Assembly: GCA_031272745.1 (NCBI GenBank)
Contig: JAISTF010000009.1
Location: forward strand, 1 to 14,108
Length of the DNA stretch: 14,108 nucleotides
Direction of reading: 5' to 3'
From: Eubacteriales Family XIII. Incertae Sedis bacterium
GTDB lineage: Bacteria; Bacillota; Clostridia; Peptostreptococcales; Anaerovoracaceae
The notes beneath the pieces are model-generated. The model was not told where the DNA came from. It was given only the letters and a program-made list of their open reading frames with translations, and searched no databases. Shown piece after piece: positions 5,986-13,156 of the stretch; within the stretch, counting starts at the first letter, position 1, and each line of letters opens with the position of its first letter. The position numbers and the translations under genes were made by a program.

Positions 5986-8940
5986 ATGGCTACCCAAAAG
6001 AAAAAGAAAACGAGCAGCAGCAAGGCGAAGGCCAAGGCGCAGTCGCAGGTCAAGGCGCACGCCGTGCGGCAGGCGCGCATCCGCCGCGAGATCGCGGCGG
6101 TCGTGTGCATGGCGGTCGGGGTCTTCCTCGTGTTCGCGCTGCACGCGGGCTCGGCGGGCGTCGTCGGGGACTGGTTTTCGGCGGGGCTCAAAGGGCTGTT
6201 CGGCGCGATGGCGAAGGCGCTTCCGTTTTTTCTCATCGGTTTCGGGCTGTTTCTGCTGCTCGCCGTGAAACGGCGCGTGAGCCTGCTGCCCGTCGTGCTG
6301 CTCACGGCGGCGTTCGTGCTGCTGTCCGTCGCGTTCGCGGTGCCGTTCATCACGGCGGAAGGCGCGATCGAAGGCGGCGCGAATTTCCTGCGCGTGTTCA
6401 AGGACAGCGCGGCCGGCGGCGCGGGCGGCGTCGTCGGCACCTATGCGGCGTGGGGGCTCGTGAAGGCCATCGGCAAGATCGGCGTGTACATCCTCGTCAT
6501 CGCGCTCATCGTGATCTGCGGCATCCTCGCGGTCGGCGTGCCGCTGTCGCAGCTCGCGGGCAAGGCGCGCGAAAAGGGAGAGGCGCACAGGGAGCGGCTC
6601 GCGCAGAAACGCGCCGAGCGCGAAGCGCTGTGGGAGGCCGCCGAGGCCGAGGAAGCGGCGCACAGAGAGGCGCGGACATTCACGGTCGGCGGCGGCCCGC
6701 AGGGTCAGGATTCGGCTCCGGCTGCGAATGCTTCGTCGGCACTGGCCGCAACGTCCGCGGCGTACGCGCCGTCCGGCTTCCATATGCCGTCGTTCCTCGC
6801 GGGCATGTTCAAGACCGAGCCGGCGGACCGGGCGGCGATGGCGGCATCGTCCACCGGAAACGGCCGCTCAAACCTCCTGGACGTCGTGAAAAACGATGAG
6901 ACCTACGGCGACCTCGCAGGGCCCCGGACAGAGGACGCGGAGGCCGCGGCGGAGCAGATGGAGCTGCCGCTTTCCGGAACGGGAGCCGCGACTGCGTCCG
7001 CGACAGTGGCCGGCGCTTCGACCGCCCCCGAGCCCGACGCCCCCCTGAAGGAGACGATTCTCAAAGGCGTCGAAAAAGGCGAGCGGCCGCGCAAGCCCAA
7101 CGCGCTGAAAACGGCCGACGGCGACGGCAAGATGCATTATATGCCCAGCGAGGCAAACTACAAGCTGCCGCCCGAAGACCTGCTCGCGAAACCGAAAAAC
7201 ACGGGCCTCAAGGAGAGCCCGACCGGCCTCAAGGCCAGCGCGGCGAAGCTCGAACAGGCGCTCCGCGACTTCCGCGTCGAGGCGAAGGTCGCGAAGGTCA
7301 CGGTCGGCCCGACGGTCACGCGCTACGAGGTCGAGCCCGACGTGGGCGTGCGCATCCAGAACATCCGCAGCCTCGAACCCGACCTCGCGCTCAAGCTCGA
7401 GGTGAAGAGCGTACGCGTTGTGCCGATGCCCGGTACGTCGACGGTCGGCATTGAGGCGTACAACGAAAACTCGACGATCGTCTCGCTGCGCGAGCTCATC
7501 GACTGCGAGGAATTCCGCGCGCAGGAATCGCGCATCGCGTTCGCGCTCGGCAAAAACATCTCGGGCAAACGCATCATCGCCGACCTCGCGAAGATGCCGC
7601 ACCTGCTCATCGCGGGCACGACGGGCTCCGGCAAGAGCGTGTGCATCAATTCGATCCTGCTCTCCCTGCTCTACCGCGCAAAGCCGAGCGAGCTCAAGCT
7701 GATTCTCATCGACCCGAAGGTCGTCGAACTCGAGGCGTACAGCGACATCCCGCACCTGCTCGTGCCGGTCGTCACCGACCCCGAGCGCGCGTCGATGGCG
7801 CTCGCATACGCGGTCGCGGAGATGGAGAAGCGCTACCATATGTTTTCGGGCGAGGGTGTGCGCAACCTCGACGGCTACAACGAAAAGCTCCTGCGCGAAG
7901 GCCGCAAGGACGAGGTGCTCCCGCAGATCGTCATCGTGATCGACGAGCTCGCGGACCTCATGATCGCCGCTTCCGCAAAGGTGCAGGACTCGATCTCGCG
8001 CCTCGCGGCGAAGGCGCGCGCGGCCGGCATGCACCTGATCGTTGCGACCCAGCAGCCGCTCGCGTCCATCCTCACGAGTGTCATCAAGGCCAACATCCCC
8101 TCGCGCATCGCGCTGTCCGTGGCGTCCAATTCGGCGTCGCGCGTCATCCTCGACCAGCCCGGCGCCGAGCGTCTGCTCGGCAACGGCGACATGCTGTTCG
8201 CGCCCGTCGGCGAGCGCGAGCCGATGCGCATCCAGGGCGCGTTCGTCTCGGACGCCGAGGTCGCAAAGGTCGCGGGCTTTATCAAAAAGCAGATGGACCC
8301 CGACTACAGCGACGAGGCGGTTCGGGGCGTCCAGGAAGCGTTCGCGGGCGCCGCTCCGGACGAGGGGGACGACGAGTTTTTCCTGGACGCGGTCGAGATG
8401 GTCGCGGACACGAAGCAGGCGTCGGTCTCGATGATTCAGCGCCGCTTCCGCATCGGCTACAACCGCGCCGCGCGCATCGTCGACATGATGGAGGAGCGTG
8501 GCATCGTCGCCTCGTCCGACGGGACCAACAAGCCCCGCCGCCTCATCATGACGGACGCGCAGCTCGCGGGCTTTCTCAGCTCTGCCGGCCGCGGTGAAGG
8601 CGCCCCCGCCCCTGCGCCGGCTTCGCCGGATTCCGGAATAACGGAAACGCAGGAGGAGCCGCCCGAACTGCCGGACGCACAGGACGCGCCGCCCGAAAAG
8701 GCGAACGTGTTCGCGGCGCGGGATCCCGGCGGCTACCGTGCGGAGCCTGCGGAACCCGAGGATGGCGGGCGGCAGGATGCCGCCCCTACGGAAGATGAGC
8801 AGGGCGTTGCCGTCGAGGACGGCGAAGGGCAGGAAATCGACACCGGGGAAACATCCGACGGTCCCGACCTCGAAGAGCTGCGCCGCTTCGTGACCAACAA
8901 GAACGGCGACATCAATTTCGCCGACGTCTTCAACGAATAG
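5986..8940 (+). CDS. ftsK: DNA translocase FtsK/SpoIIIE
   Basis: Membrane-anchored hexameric DNA pump that clears chromosome ends through the closing septum, or moves DNA into the forespore in spore formers. Numbering from the ATG at 5986 (984 residues): a basic lysine-rich start, four membrane helices (about 36-55, 77-95, 99-121, 164-186), a charged and Ala/Glu-rich linker (about 195-400), the alpha-beta motor with Walker A GTTGSGKS (544-551) and Walker B IVIVIDEL (about 648-655), and a winged-helix gamma domain (about 795-857, QRRFRIGYNRAARIVDMMEE) that reads polar DNA motifs. Unusually, about 120 more residues follow, acidic and proline-rich, ending in a structured-looking segment DLEELRRFVTNKNGDINFAD. 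GGAGTGA (5968-5974) serves as an SD 11 nt before the ATG; a GTG at 5971 overlapping the murA stop would add five residues and is a real alternative. The gene lies in the murA operon and ends 17 nt before rimO. Confidence 0.93.
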   Translation: MATQKKKKTSSSKAKAKAQSQVKAHAVRQARIRREIAAVVCMAVGVFLVFALHAGSAGVVGDWFSAGLKGLFGAMAKALPFFLIGFGLFLLLAVKRRVSLLPVVLLTAAFVLLSVAFAVPFITAEGAIEGGANFLRVFKDSAAGGAGGVVGTYAAWGLVKAIGKIGVYILVIALIVICGILAVGVPLSQLAGKAREKGEAHRERLAQKRAEREALWEAAEAEEAAHREARTFTVGGGPQGQDSAPAANASSALAATSAAYAPSGFHMPSFLAGMFKTEPADRAAMAASSTGNGRSNLLDVVKNDETYGDLAGPRTEDAEAAAEQMELPLSGTGAATASATVAGASTAPEPDAPLKETILKGVEKGERPRKPNALKTADGDGKMHYMPSEANYKLPPEDLLAKPKNTGLKESPTGLKASAAKLEQALRDFRVEAKVAKVTVGPTVTRYEVEPDVGVRIQNIRSLEPDLALKLEVKSVRVVPMPGTSTVGIEAYNENSTIVSLRELIDCEEFRAQESRIAFALGKNISGKRIIADLAKMPHLLIAGTTGSGKSVCINSILLSLLYRAKPSELKLILIDPKVVELEAYSDIPHLLVPVVTDPERASMALAYAVAEMEKRYHMFSGEGVRNLDGYNEKLLREGRKDEVLPQIVIVIDELADLMIAASAKVQDSISRLAAKARAAGMHLIVATQQPLASILTSVIKANIPSRIALSVASNSASRVILDQPGAERLLGNGDMLFAPVGEREPMRIQGAFVSDAEVAKVAGFIKKQMDPDYSDEAVRGVQEAFAGAAPDEGDDEFFLDAVEMVADTKQASVSMIQRRFRIGYNRAARIVDMMEERGIVASSDGTNKPRRLIMTDAQLAGFLSSAGRGEGAPAPAPASPDSGITETQEEPPELPDAQDAPPEKANVFAARDPGGYRAEPAEPEDGGRQDAAPTEDEQGVAVEDGEGQEIDTGETSDGPDLEELRRFVTNKNGDINFADVFNE
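8767..8785. repeat. palindromic repeat-like hairpin inside the ftsK tail
   Basis: GGGCGGCA (8767-8774) and TGCCGCCC (8778-8785) are perfect 8-bp arms around GGA, followed by CTACG. On the other strand this reads CGTAGGGGCGGCATCCTGCC and onward. From memory that resembles the TAGGGGCG-type small palindromic elements scattered in some Clostridia-related genomes. It is in frame and encodes GGRQDAAPT in the disordered FtsK tail. Only one copy is visible in the window, so identity as a dispersed repeat is an inference. Confidence 0.4.
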
Positions 8941-8957
8941 GCGGTGCCCCCGAACGC

Positions 8958-10274
8958 ATGAAAATCTTCATTGAAACGGTAGGATGCTTCAAGAACCGCG
9001 AGGACTCGGAGCGCATGGCGGGCCTGCTCGCGCGCGCGGGGCACGAGGTGTTGCCCGCGGGGAGCGACGCGGCGGACGCGGACGCCATTGTCGTGAACAC
9101 CTGTGGCTTCATCGAGGCCGCGAAACAGGAATCCATCGAAACGATTTTTGCATACGCGCCGCTGCGCGCGCAGGGCAAGCGCCTCGTCGTGACGGGCTGC
9201 CTCGCGCAGCGCTACGCGGCCGAGCTTGCGGACGAGCTTCCCGAAGCCGACGTGCTGCTCGGCGTCAACGATTATGAGCGGCTGCCCGCCATCCTCGGCC
9301 AAAGCGAAAAGACCGTCGTGGCCGAAAGCGCGCCCTCGATCCTGCTCGGCGAACGCGTCGCGCTCGAATCCCGCCACACGCGTTATTTGAAAATTGCCGA
9401 AGGCTGCGACAACCGCTGCACGTATTGCGTCATCCCGCAGATTCGCGGGCCGTACCGCAGCGCGCCGCGGGACGCGCTGCTCGGCGAGGCCGCGCAGCTC
9501 GCGCGGGAAGGGTGCAAGGAGCTGATCCTCATCGCGCAGGACGTGACGAATTACGGCGCGGATCTCGAAGACGGCGGGGATCTGTCTACATTATTGCAGG
9601 GACTGGCAGGGACAGACGGCGTCGAGTGGATCCGGCTTTTGTATTGTTATGAGGAGCGCATCACGGACGCGCTCATCGAGGCCGTCGCGCGGGAGCCGAA
9701 GGTGTGCAGGTACATCGACATCCCGCTGCAGCACGTCAGCGCGCCCGTGCTGAAGCGCATGGGACGGCGGTCCACGCCGGACGGCATCCGTCGCACGATC
9801 GCGCGGCTGCGCGAGGCCGTGCCGGACATCGTGATCCGTACGACGTTCATCACGGGTTTTCCGGGCGAGACGGACGCGGATTTCGAGGCGCTCGCGGACT
9901 TCCTCGAAGAGCAGCGGCTGGGGCGCGTCGGCGTCTTCGCGTACTCGCGCGAGGAAGGCACGCCGGCCGCGGACATGCCGGACCAGGTGCCGCGCGAGGT
10001 CGCCGAAGCGCGCAAGGACGCGCTCATGCAAATCCAGCAGGGGATCTCGCTCGCGCACAACAGGGCGCTCGTCGGCACCGTGCAGGACGTCCTCATCGAC
10101 GCGCGGGAAGAAGACTGTTTCGTGGGGCGCACGCGCGGCGACGCGCCGGAGATCGACGGCGAGGTGTTGGTCGAAGCGGCGCAAGCGTCGGCGTCGCCCG
10201 TGGGGCGCATCGTGCCGGTGCGCATCACGGACGCCTTGGACTACGACCTCGTGGGCGAGCTCGTTTCGCCCTGA
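8958..10274 (+). CDS. rimO: ribosomal protein S12 methylthiotransferase
   Basis: RimO is a radical-SAM enzyme that adds a methylthio group to the conserved aspartate of ribosomal protein S12. The 438-residue product has the three expected parts: an N-terminal UPF0004 domain with the second iron-sulfur cluster cysteines Cys10, Cys49 and Cys81 (VGCFKN, NTCGF, TGCLAQ); a radical-SAM domain with CDNRCTYC (Cys150, 154, 157); and a C-terminal TRAM domain (about 370-438). YLKIAEGCDNRCTYCVIPQI and the short first cysteine spacing are typical of RimO as opposed to MiaB. The ATG at 8958 has no clear Shine-Dalgarno and follows ftsK by 17 nt, so translation is probably coupled to it. A 6-bp hairpin (GGGCGA/TCGCCC, 10253-10271) ends at the stop codon but lacks a T-run. 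The next gene is convergent. Confidence 0.95.
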   Translation: MKIFIETVGCFKNREDSERMAGLLARAGHEVLPAGSDAADADAIVVNTCGFIEAAKQESIETIFAYAPLRAQGKRLVVTGCLAQRYAAELADELPEADVLLGVNDYERLPAILGQSEKTVVAESAPSILLGERVALESRHTRYLKIAEGCDNRCTYCVIPQIRGPYRSAPRDALLGEAAQLAREGCKELILIAQDVTNYGADLEDGGDLSTLLQGLAGTDGVEWIRLLYCYEERITDALIEAVAREPKVCRYIDIPLQHVSAPVLKRMGRRSTPDGIRRTIARLREAVPDIVIRTTFITGFPGETDADFEALADFLEEQRLGRVGVFAYSREEGTPAADMPDQVPREVAEARKDALMQIQQGISLAHNRALVGTVQDVLIDAREEDCFVGRTRGDAPEIDGEVLVEAAQASASPVGRIVPVRITDALDYDLVGELVSP

Positions 10275-10297
10275 CGGATTCGCGGCTGGCTCCCGCT

Positions 10298-11038
10298 TCA
10301 GTCCGCGAGGAACGCCGCGTCCTTCCCCACATAGAGCTTTGCGGGATATTCCAGCGCCATGCCTTTCGGCAGCGGGCCACCCTCGGCTTCGCCGCGCAGC
10401 ACCTTTCCCGCGAATGCCTTCAGCGCCGCGATGCGCCCCGCGTCCTGCGGCGCCTCGCCGTGCGCCGGCCAGCAGACGTCGAACGCCCCGCGCAGCCCTT
10501 CGAGCTTTTCGAGGCTCGCGATGTACGCGCGGAAGTCGCGCCCCGCGCCGAACATGAAGATCGGCGACGTCGAGATCGTGTCGCCCGTGTAGATCGCGCG
10601 CCGCGCGCGGTCGAGCAGCGCGAGACTGCCCGGCGTGTGGCCGGGGCTGAGCACGGCTTCGAGCGCCGTGCCGCCGCCGAGATCGAATACGTCGCCTTCC
10701 CAGACGGGCCGCAGCCGGTCCGCCGTCTCCGCGGCGGCCTCTGCGTGCTCCGCCCCCCTCGGCCCGCCGTGCAAGTGGTAGGCGAACTCCGCCGGGTGCA
10801 TTCCCACCTCGTCAAATTGCGCGATGCCCCCCGCGTGGTCGGGGTCCGCGTGCGTGCAGACGACGGTCAGCGGCAGCGCCGTCAGGCTGCGGACGATCCC
10901 TGCGAGGTCGCCGGTTCCGAGCCCCGTGTCGACGAGCAGCGCGCGCTCCGCCCCGCAAACCAGATACGCGCTGACCATGTCGTTTTCCATGATGCGCCGC
11001 GCACCGTCCCCCGCGTCAAAAACCTTGTATGGATTCAT
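10298..11038 (-). CDS. metallo-beta-lactamase-fold hydrolase
   Basis: A 246-residue cytoplasmic protein of the MBL superfamily (glyoxalase II / lactonase-like). Metal ligands are visible in order: HADPDH (residues 63-68, the HxHxDH motif with Asp replacing the second His, a known superfamily variant), His134 in SPGHTPGS, Asp153 in YTGDTI, and His193 in PAHGE. The likely activity is hydrolysis of a thioester, lactone or similar small substrate; the substrate cannot be read from sequence. An upstream in-frame ATG at 11059 exists, but AGGAGAGG (minus strand 11052-11045) stands 6 nt before the ATG at 11038, which decides the start. The gene sits on the opposite strand between rimO and pgsA, is convergent with rimO (23-nt gap) and divergent from pgsA, so it is not part of either operon. 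I could not resolve its own promoter in the AT-rich divergent spacer. Confidence 0.88.
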   Translation of the reverse strand: MNPYKVFDAGDGARRIMENDMVSAYLVCGAERALLVDTGLGTGDLAGIVRSLTALPLTVVCTHADPDHAGGIAQFDEVGMHPAEFAYHLHGGPRGAEHAEAAAETADRLRPVWEGDVFDLGGGTALEAVLSPGHTPGSLALLDRARRAIYTGDTISTSPIFMFGAGRDFRAYIASLEKLEGLRGAFDVCWPAHGEAPQDAGRIAALKAFAGKVLRGEAEGGPLPKGMALEYPAKLYVGKDAAFLAD

Positions 11039-11063
11039 GAATTGCCTCTCCTGTTTCATGCGT

Positions 11064-11092
11064 TTGTGATAAGATGTCTTCTATAAGATAAT
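11064..11092 (+). promoter_or_regulatory. promoter of pgsA-cinA
   Basis: TTGTGA (11064-11069), 17 nt, GATAAT (11087-11092) form a good sigma-A type promoter in an AT-rich spacer between the divergent MBL gene and pgsA. The expected start near 11099 gives a leader of about 32 nt. The spacer also contains repeated ATAAGAT words (11069-11075 and 11083-11089), whose significance is unclear. Confidence 0.55.
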
Positions 11093-11130
11093 AACACAGA
11101 CCGTCGTACAGATACAGAAAGCGAGGCTCT

Positions 11131-11727
11131 ATGAACCTTCCGAACAAGCTCACCGTCCTGCGCATGGCCCTCGTGCCCGTGTTCCTCGTGTTTTTCTATC
11201 TCGGCCAGGGCGAGATGGGGCCCCTGTCGCACGGCGCCGCGCTCGCGTGTGCCATCGCCGCGCTGCTCGTCTTCGCGGGCGCGTCCTTCACGGACATGCT
11301 CGACGGGCAGATCGCGCGCAAATACGGGCTCGTCACGAATTTCGGCAAGCTCATGGACCCGCTCGCGGACAAAGTGCTGACGACGGCGGCCTTCGTCTGC
11401 TTCGTCGATACTTCGGTCATGGCCGCGTGGATGCTCATCGTGATCCTCGCGCGCGAGTTCGCGATCACGAGCCTGCGCGCCATCGCGGCGAGCGAGGGCG
11501 TCGTGCTCGCGGCGGGCTCGCTCGGGAAGCTGAAGACCGTGCTGCAGATGGCGGCCATCCTGCTTCTTTTGCTCATGCGCGTCGTGATTGCGGCGGACAC
11601 GAGCGGCGCGGTGCCGTGGGGCCTGAACTGGTTTGCGCAGCTCGTCCTGTTGGCAGCCGTCATCATCACCGTTTGGTCCGGCATCGACTACCTCTGGAAG
11701 GGCCGAAAGTTATTGAATATAAAATAG
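11131..11727 (+). CDS. pgsA: CDP-diacylglycerol-glycerol-3-phosphate phosphatidyltransferase
   Basis: PgsA joins CDP-diacylglycerol and glycerol-3-phosphate to phosphatidylglycerol-phosphate, the committed step to anionic phospholipids, in the cytoplasmic membrane. The 198-residue protein is hydrophobic with about five or six membrane segments (for example 12-25, 36-54, 82-106, 138-155, 167-184). The CDP-alcohol phosphotransferase motif is complete: Asp55, Asp58-Gly59, Ala62-Arg63, Gly72, Asp76 and Asp80, with exact family spacing (D-x2-DG-x2-AR-x8-G-x3-D-x3-D). The N-terminal MNLPNKLTVLRM and the AREFAITSLR segment are PgsA hallmarks that separate it from phosphatidylserine or cardiolipin enzymes. 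GAGG (11123-11126) stands 4 nt before the ATG. cinA follows after 10 nt, and its Shine-Dalgarno AGGAGGG overlaps the pgsA stop, which suggests coupling. Confidence 0.95.
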   Translation: MNLPNKLTVLRMALVPVFLVFFYLGQGEMGPLSHGAALACAIAALLVFAGASFTDMLDGQIARKYGLVTNFGKLMDPLADKVLTTAAFVCFVDTSVMAAWMLIVILAREFAITSLRAIAASEGVVLAAGSLGKLKTVLQMAAILLLLLMRVVIAADTSGAVPWGLNWFAQLVLLAAVIITVWSGIDYLWKGRKLLNIK

Positions 11728-11737
11728 GAGGGATTTC

Positions 11738-13027
11738 ATGCCGAACGCATCCATCGTCGCGGTCGGGACCGAGCTTTTGTTCGGGCAGACCGTCAACACG
11801 AACGCCGCCTACGTCTCTGAGCAGCTGCAGCTCCTCGGCGTCAGCGTGCTGTATCATTTCACGGTCGGCGACAACCCCGCGCGCATGAAGCGCACGCTCG
11901 CGCTCGCGTTTGCGGAGAGTGACATCGTCGTGACGACGGGCGGCCTCGGGCCGACGCAGGACGACATCACGAAGGAGATGATCGCAGAGCATATGGGCGC
12001 GCCGCTCGTGTACGACGAGGAGGCCAAGGCGCGGCTCGACGCCATCATGCGCGACATCGGGCGCGCGAATTATACGGAAAACAATATGAAACAGGCATGG
12101 CTCCCCGAGGGTTGCACCGTGTTTTACAATAATGCGGGGACTGCGCCGGGCTTTGCGCTGGAGCGGGGCGGAAAGACCGCGATTGCGCTGCCGGGGCCGC
12201 CGCGCGAGATGAAGAAGATGATGCGGGAGAGCGTGATTCCGTATCTGTCCCAAAAATCGGACAGCGTGATTTACTCGAAGATGTTAAGGTTTTACGGCAT
12301 CGGCGAGAGCGCGCTGGAGACGGCGTTGCTGCCGATCATCGACGGGCAGACGGATCCGACGGTGGCGCCGTACGCGAAGGAAGGCGAGTGCGCGGTGCGC
12401 GTGACGTCGATGCGGCGGACGGAGGCCGAGGCGCGGGCGGCCGTGGAGGCGACCGTGGCGCGGGCGCGCGAGCTGGCGGGGGCGTACCTGTACAGCGAGG
12501 ACGACGAGGAGTACCACGAGGTCGTGGTGCGGCTTTTGGCGGAGAAGGGGCTGCGGCTCGCGGCGGCGGAGAGCTGCACGGGCGGGTTGTTCGCGGGCGC
12601 GATCACGGCGGTGGCGGGGTCGTCGGCCGTGTTCGACCGCGGGTTCGTGACGTATTCGAACGCGTCGAAGACGGCGCTGCTCGGGGTGCCGGCAGACGTG
12701 ATCGAACGGTACGGCGCGGTCTCGGAGCCGTGCTGCCGCGCGATGGCGCTCGGGGCGTTGGCGCGGTCGGACGCGGACATCGCGGTGGCCGTGACGGGGA
12801 TCGCGGGGCCCGGGGGCAGCGACTGCGGCAAGCCCGTGGGGACGGGGTTTTACGGCATCGCGCGGCGCGGGGCGCGCGGCGACGGCGATGGCGAGGGCGC
12901 TTCCGATGCCCGCGCCGAGGTGCACGAAAAATATTTCCGCGACCGCGGGCGGCGCGTCAACCGGCAGGCGGCGGTGCTGGAATTGTGCGACATGGTGCGA
13001 AAGGCGATTGAGGGCGGCGGGCGATAA
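11738..13027 (+). CDS. cinA: CinA: MoCF-like domain fused to NMN amidohydrolase domain
   Basis: CinA proteins hydrolyse nicotinamide mononucleotide and, through the first domain, ADP-ribose-type compounds, recycling pyridine nucleotides. The name comes from competence-induced genes next to recA. The 429-residue product has a molybdopterin-binding-like domain (about 4-170, with VGTELLFGQTVNTN and TTGGLGPTQDD at 66-76) and a C-terminal PncC domain (about 258-425, with AAESCTGG including probable catalytic Ser279, NASKTALLGV, and GIAGPGGS at 354-361). A Gly/Asp-rich stretch at about 376-393 (GARGDGDGEGASDA) is longer than I expect at this strand turn. AGGAGGG (11726-11732) lies 5 nt before the ATG. 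Synonymous codons change from C-ending in the first domain to G-ending in the second. The gene is in the pgsA operon and directly precedes recA, as in many Bacillota. Confidence 0.94.
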   Translation: MPNASIVAVGTELLFGQTVNTNAAYVSEQLQLLGVSVLYHFTVGDNPARMKRTLALAFAESDIVVTTGGLGPTQDDITKEMIAEHMGAPLVYDEEAKARLDAIMRDIGRANYTENNMKQAWLPEGCTVFYNNAGTAPGFALERGGKTAIALPGPPREMKKMMRESVIPYLSQKSDSVIYSKMLRFYGIGESALETALLPIIDGQTDPTVAPYAKEGECAVRVTSMRRTEAEARAAVEATVARARELAGAYLYSEDDEEYHEVVVRLLAEKGLRLAAAESCTGGLFAGAITAVAGSSAVFDRGFVTYSNASKTALLGVPADVIERYGAVSEPCCRAMALGALARSDADIAVAVTGIAGPGGSDCGKPVGTGFYGIARRGARGDGDGEGASDARAEVHEKYFRDRGRRVNRQAAVLELCDMVRKAIEGGGR

Positions 13028-13036
13028 TCGTCGGGG

Positions 13037-13065
13037 TTGACAAATGTTATTTATTATGGTATAAA
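13037..13065 (+). promoter_or_regulatory. recA promoter P1
   Basis: TTGACA (13037-13042), 17 nt, TATAAA (13060-13065), with TGG directly before the -10, is a consensus -35 plus an extended -10. It starts 10 nt after the cinA stop. The expected transcript starts near 13072 and runs through the second promoter and the LexA box. Confidence 0.75.
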
Positions 13066-13084
13066 ATGGAATATAGAAAAAGGC

Positions 13085-13114
13085 TTGACAATGGGGTCGG
13101 GTCGGGGGGATAAT
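13085..13114 (+). promoter_or_regulatory. recA promoter P2
   Basis: A second TTGACA (13085-13090), an 18-nt G-rich spacer and GATAAT (13109-13114) lie 48 nt downstream of P1. The expected start is near 13121, just before the LexA box, so LexA bound there would cover the early transcribed region of P2. Confidence 0.65.
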
Positions 13115-13123
13115 AGATAGCAT

Positions 13124-13137
13124 AGAACGGAAGTTCG
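13124..13137. promoter_or_regulatory. LexA (SOS) box of recA
   Basis: AGAACGGAAGTTCG contains the perfect dyad GAAC-N4-GTTC and matches the Bacillus-type SOS operator CGAAC-N4-GTTCG at all but the first base. It lies between promoter P2 and the recA ribosome binding site, where repression by LexA and induction by DNA damage would be expected. Confidence 0.85.
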
Positions 13138-13156
13138 GAAACAAAGGAGTGATACC

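Noticed and set aside
10253..10271. GGGCGA/TCGCCC hairpin at the end of rimO as a terminator
   Set aside because: The stem is only 6 bp, lies inside the coding sequence, and no T-run follows on either strand.
11039..11059. ATG at 11059 as the start of the MBL gene
   Set aside because: The AGGAGAGG site lies downstream of it and at ideal spacing for the ATG at 11038; the seven extra residues do not belong to the fold.
9704..11086. A 460-codon + strand frame spanning the end of rimO and the MBL gene
   Set aside because: The product is arginine-rich without motifs, it overlaps two well-supported genes in other frames, and its start has no ribosome binding site.
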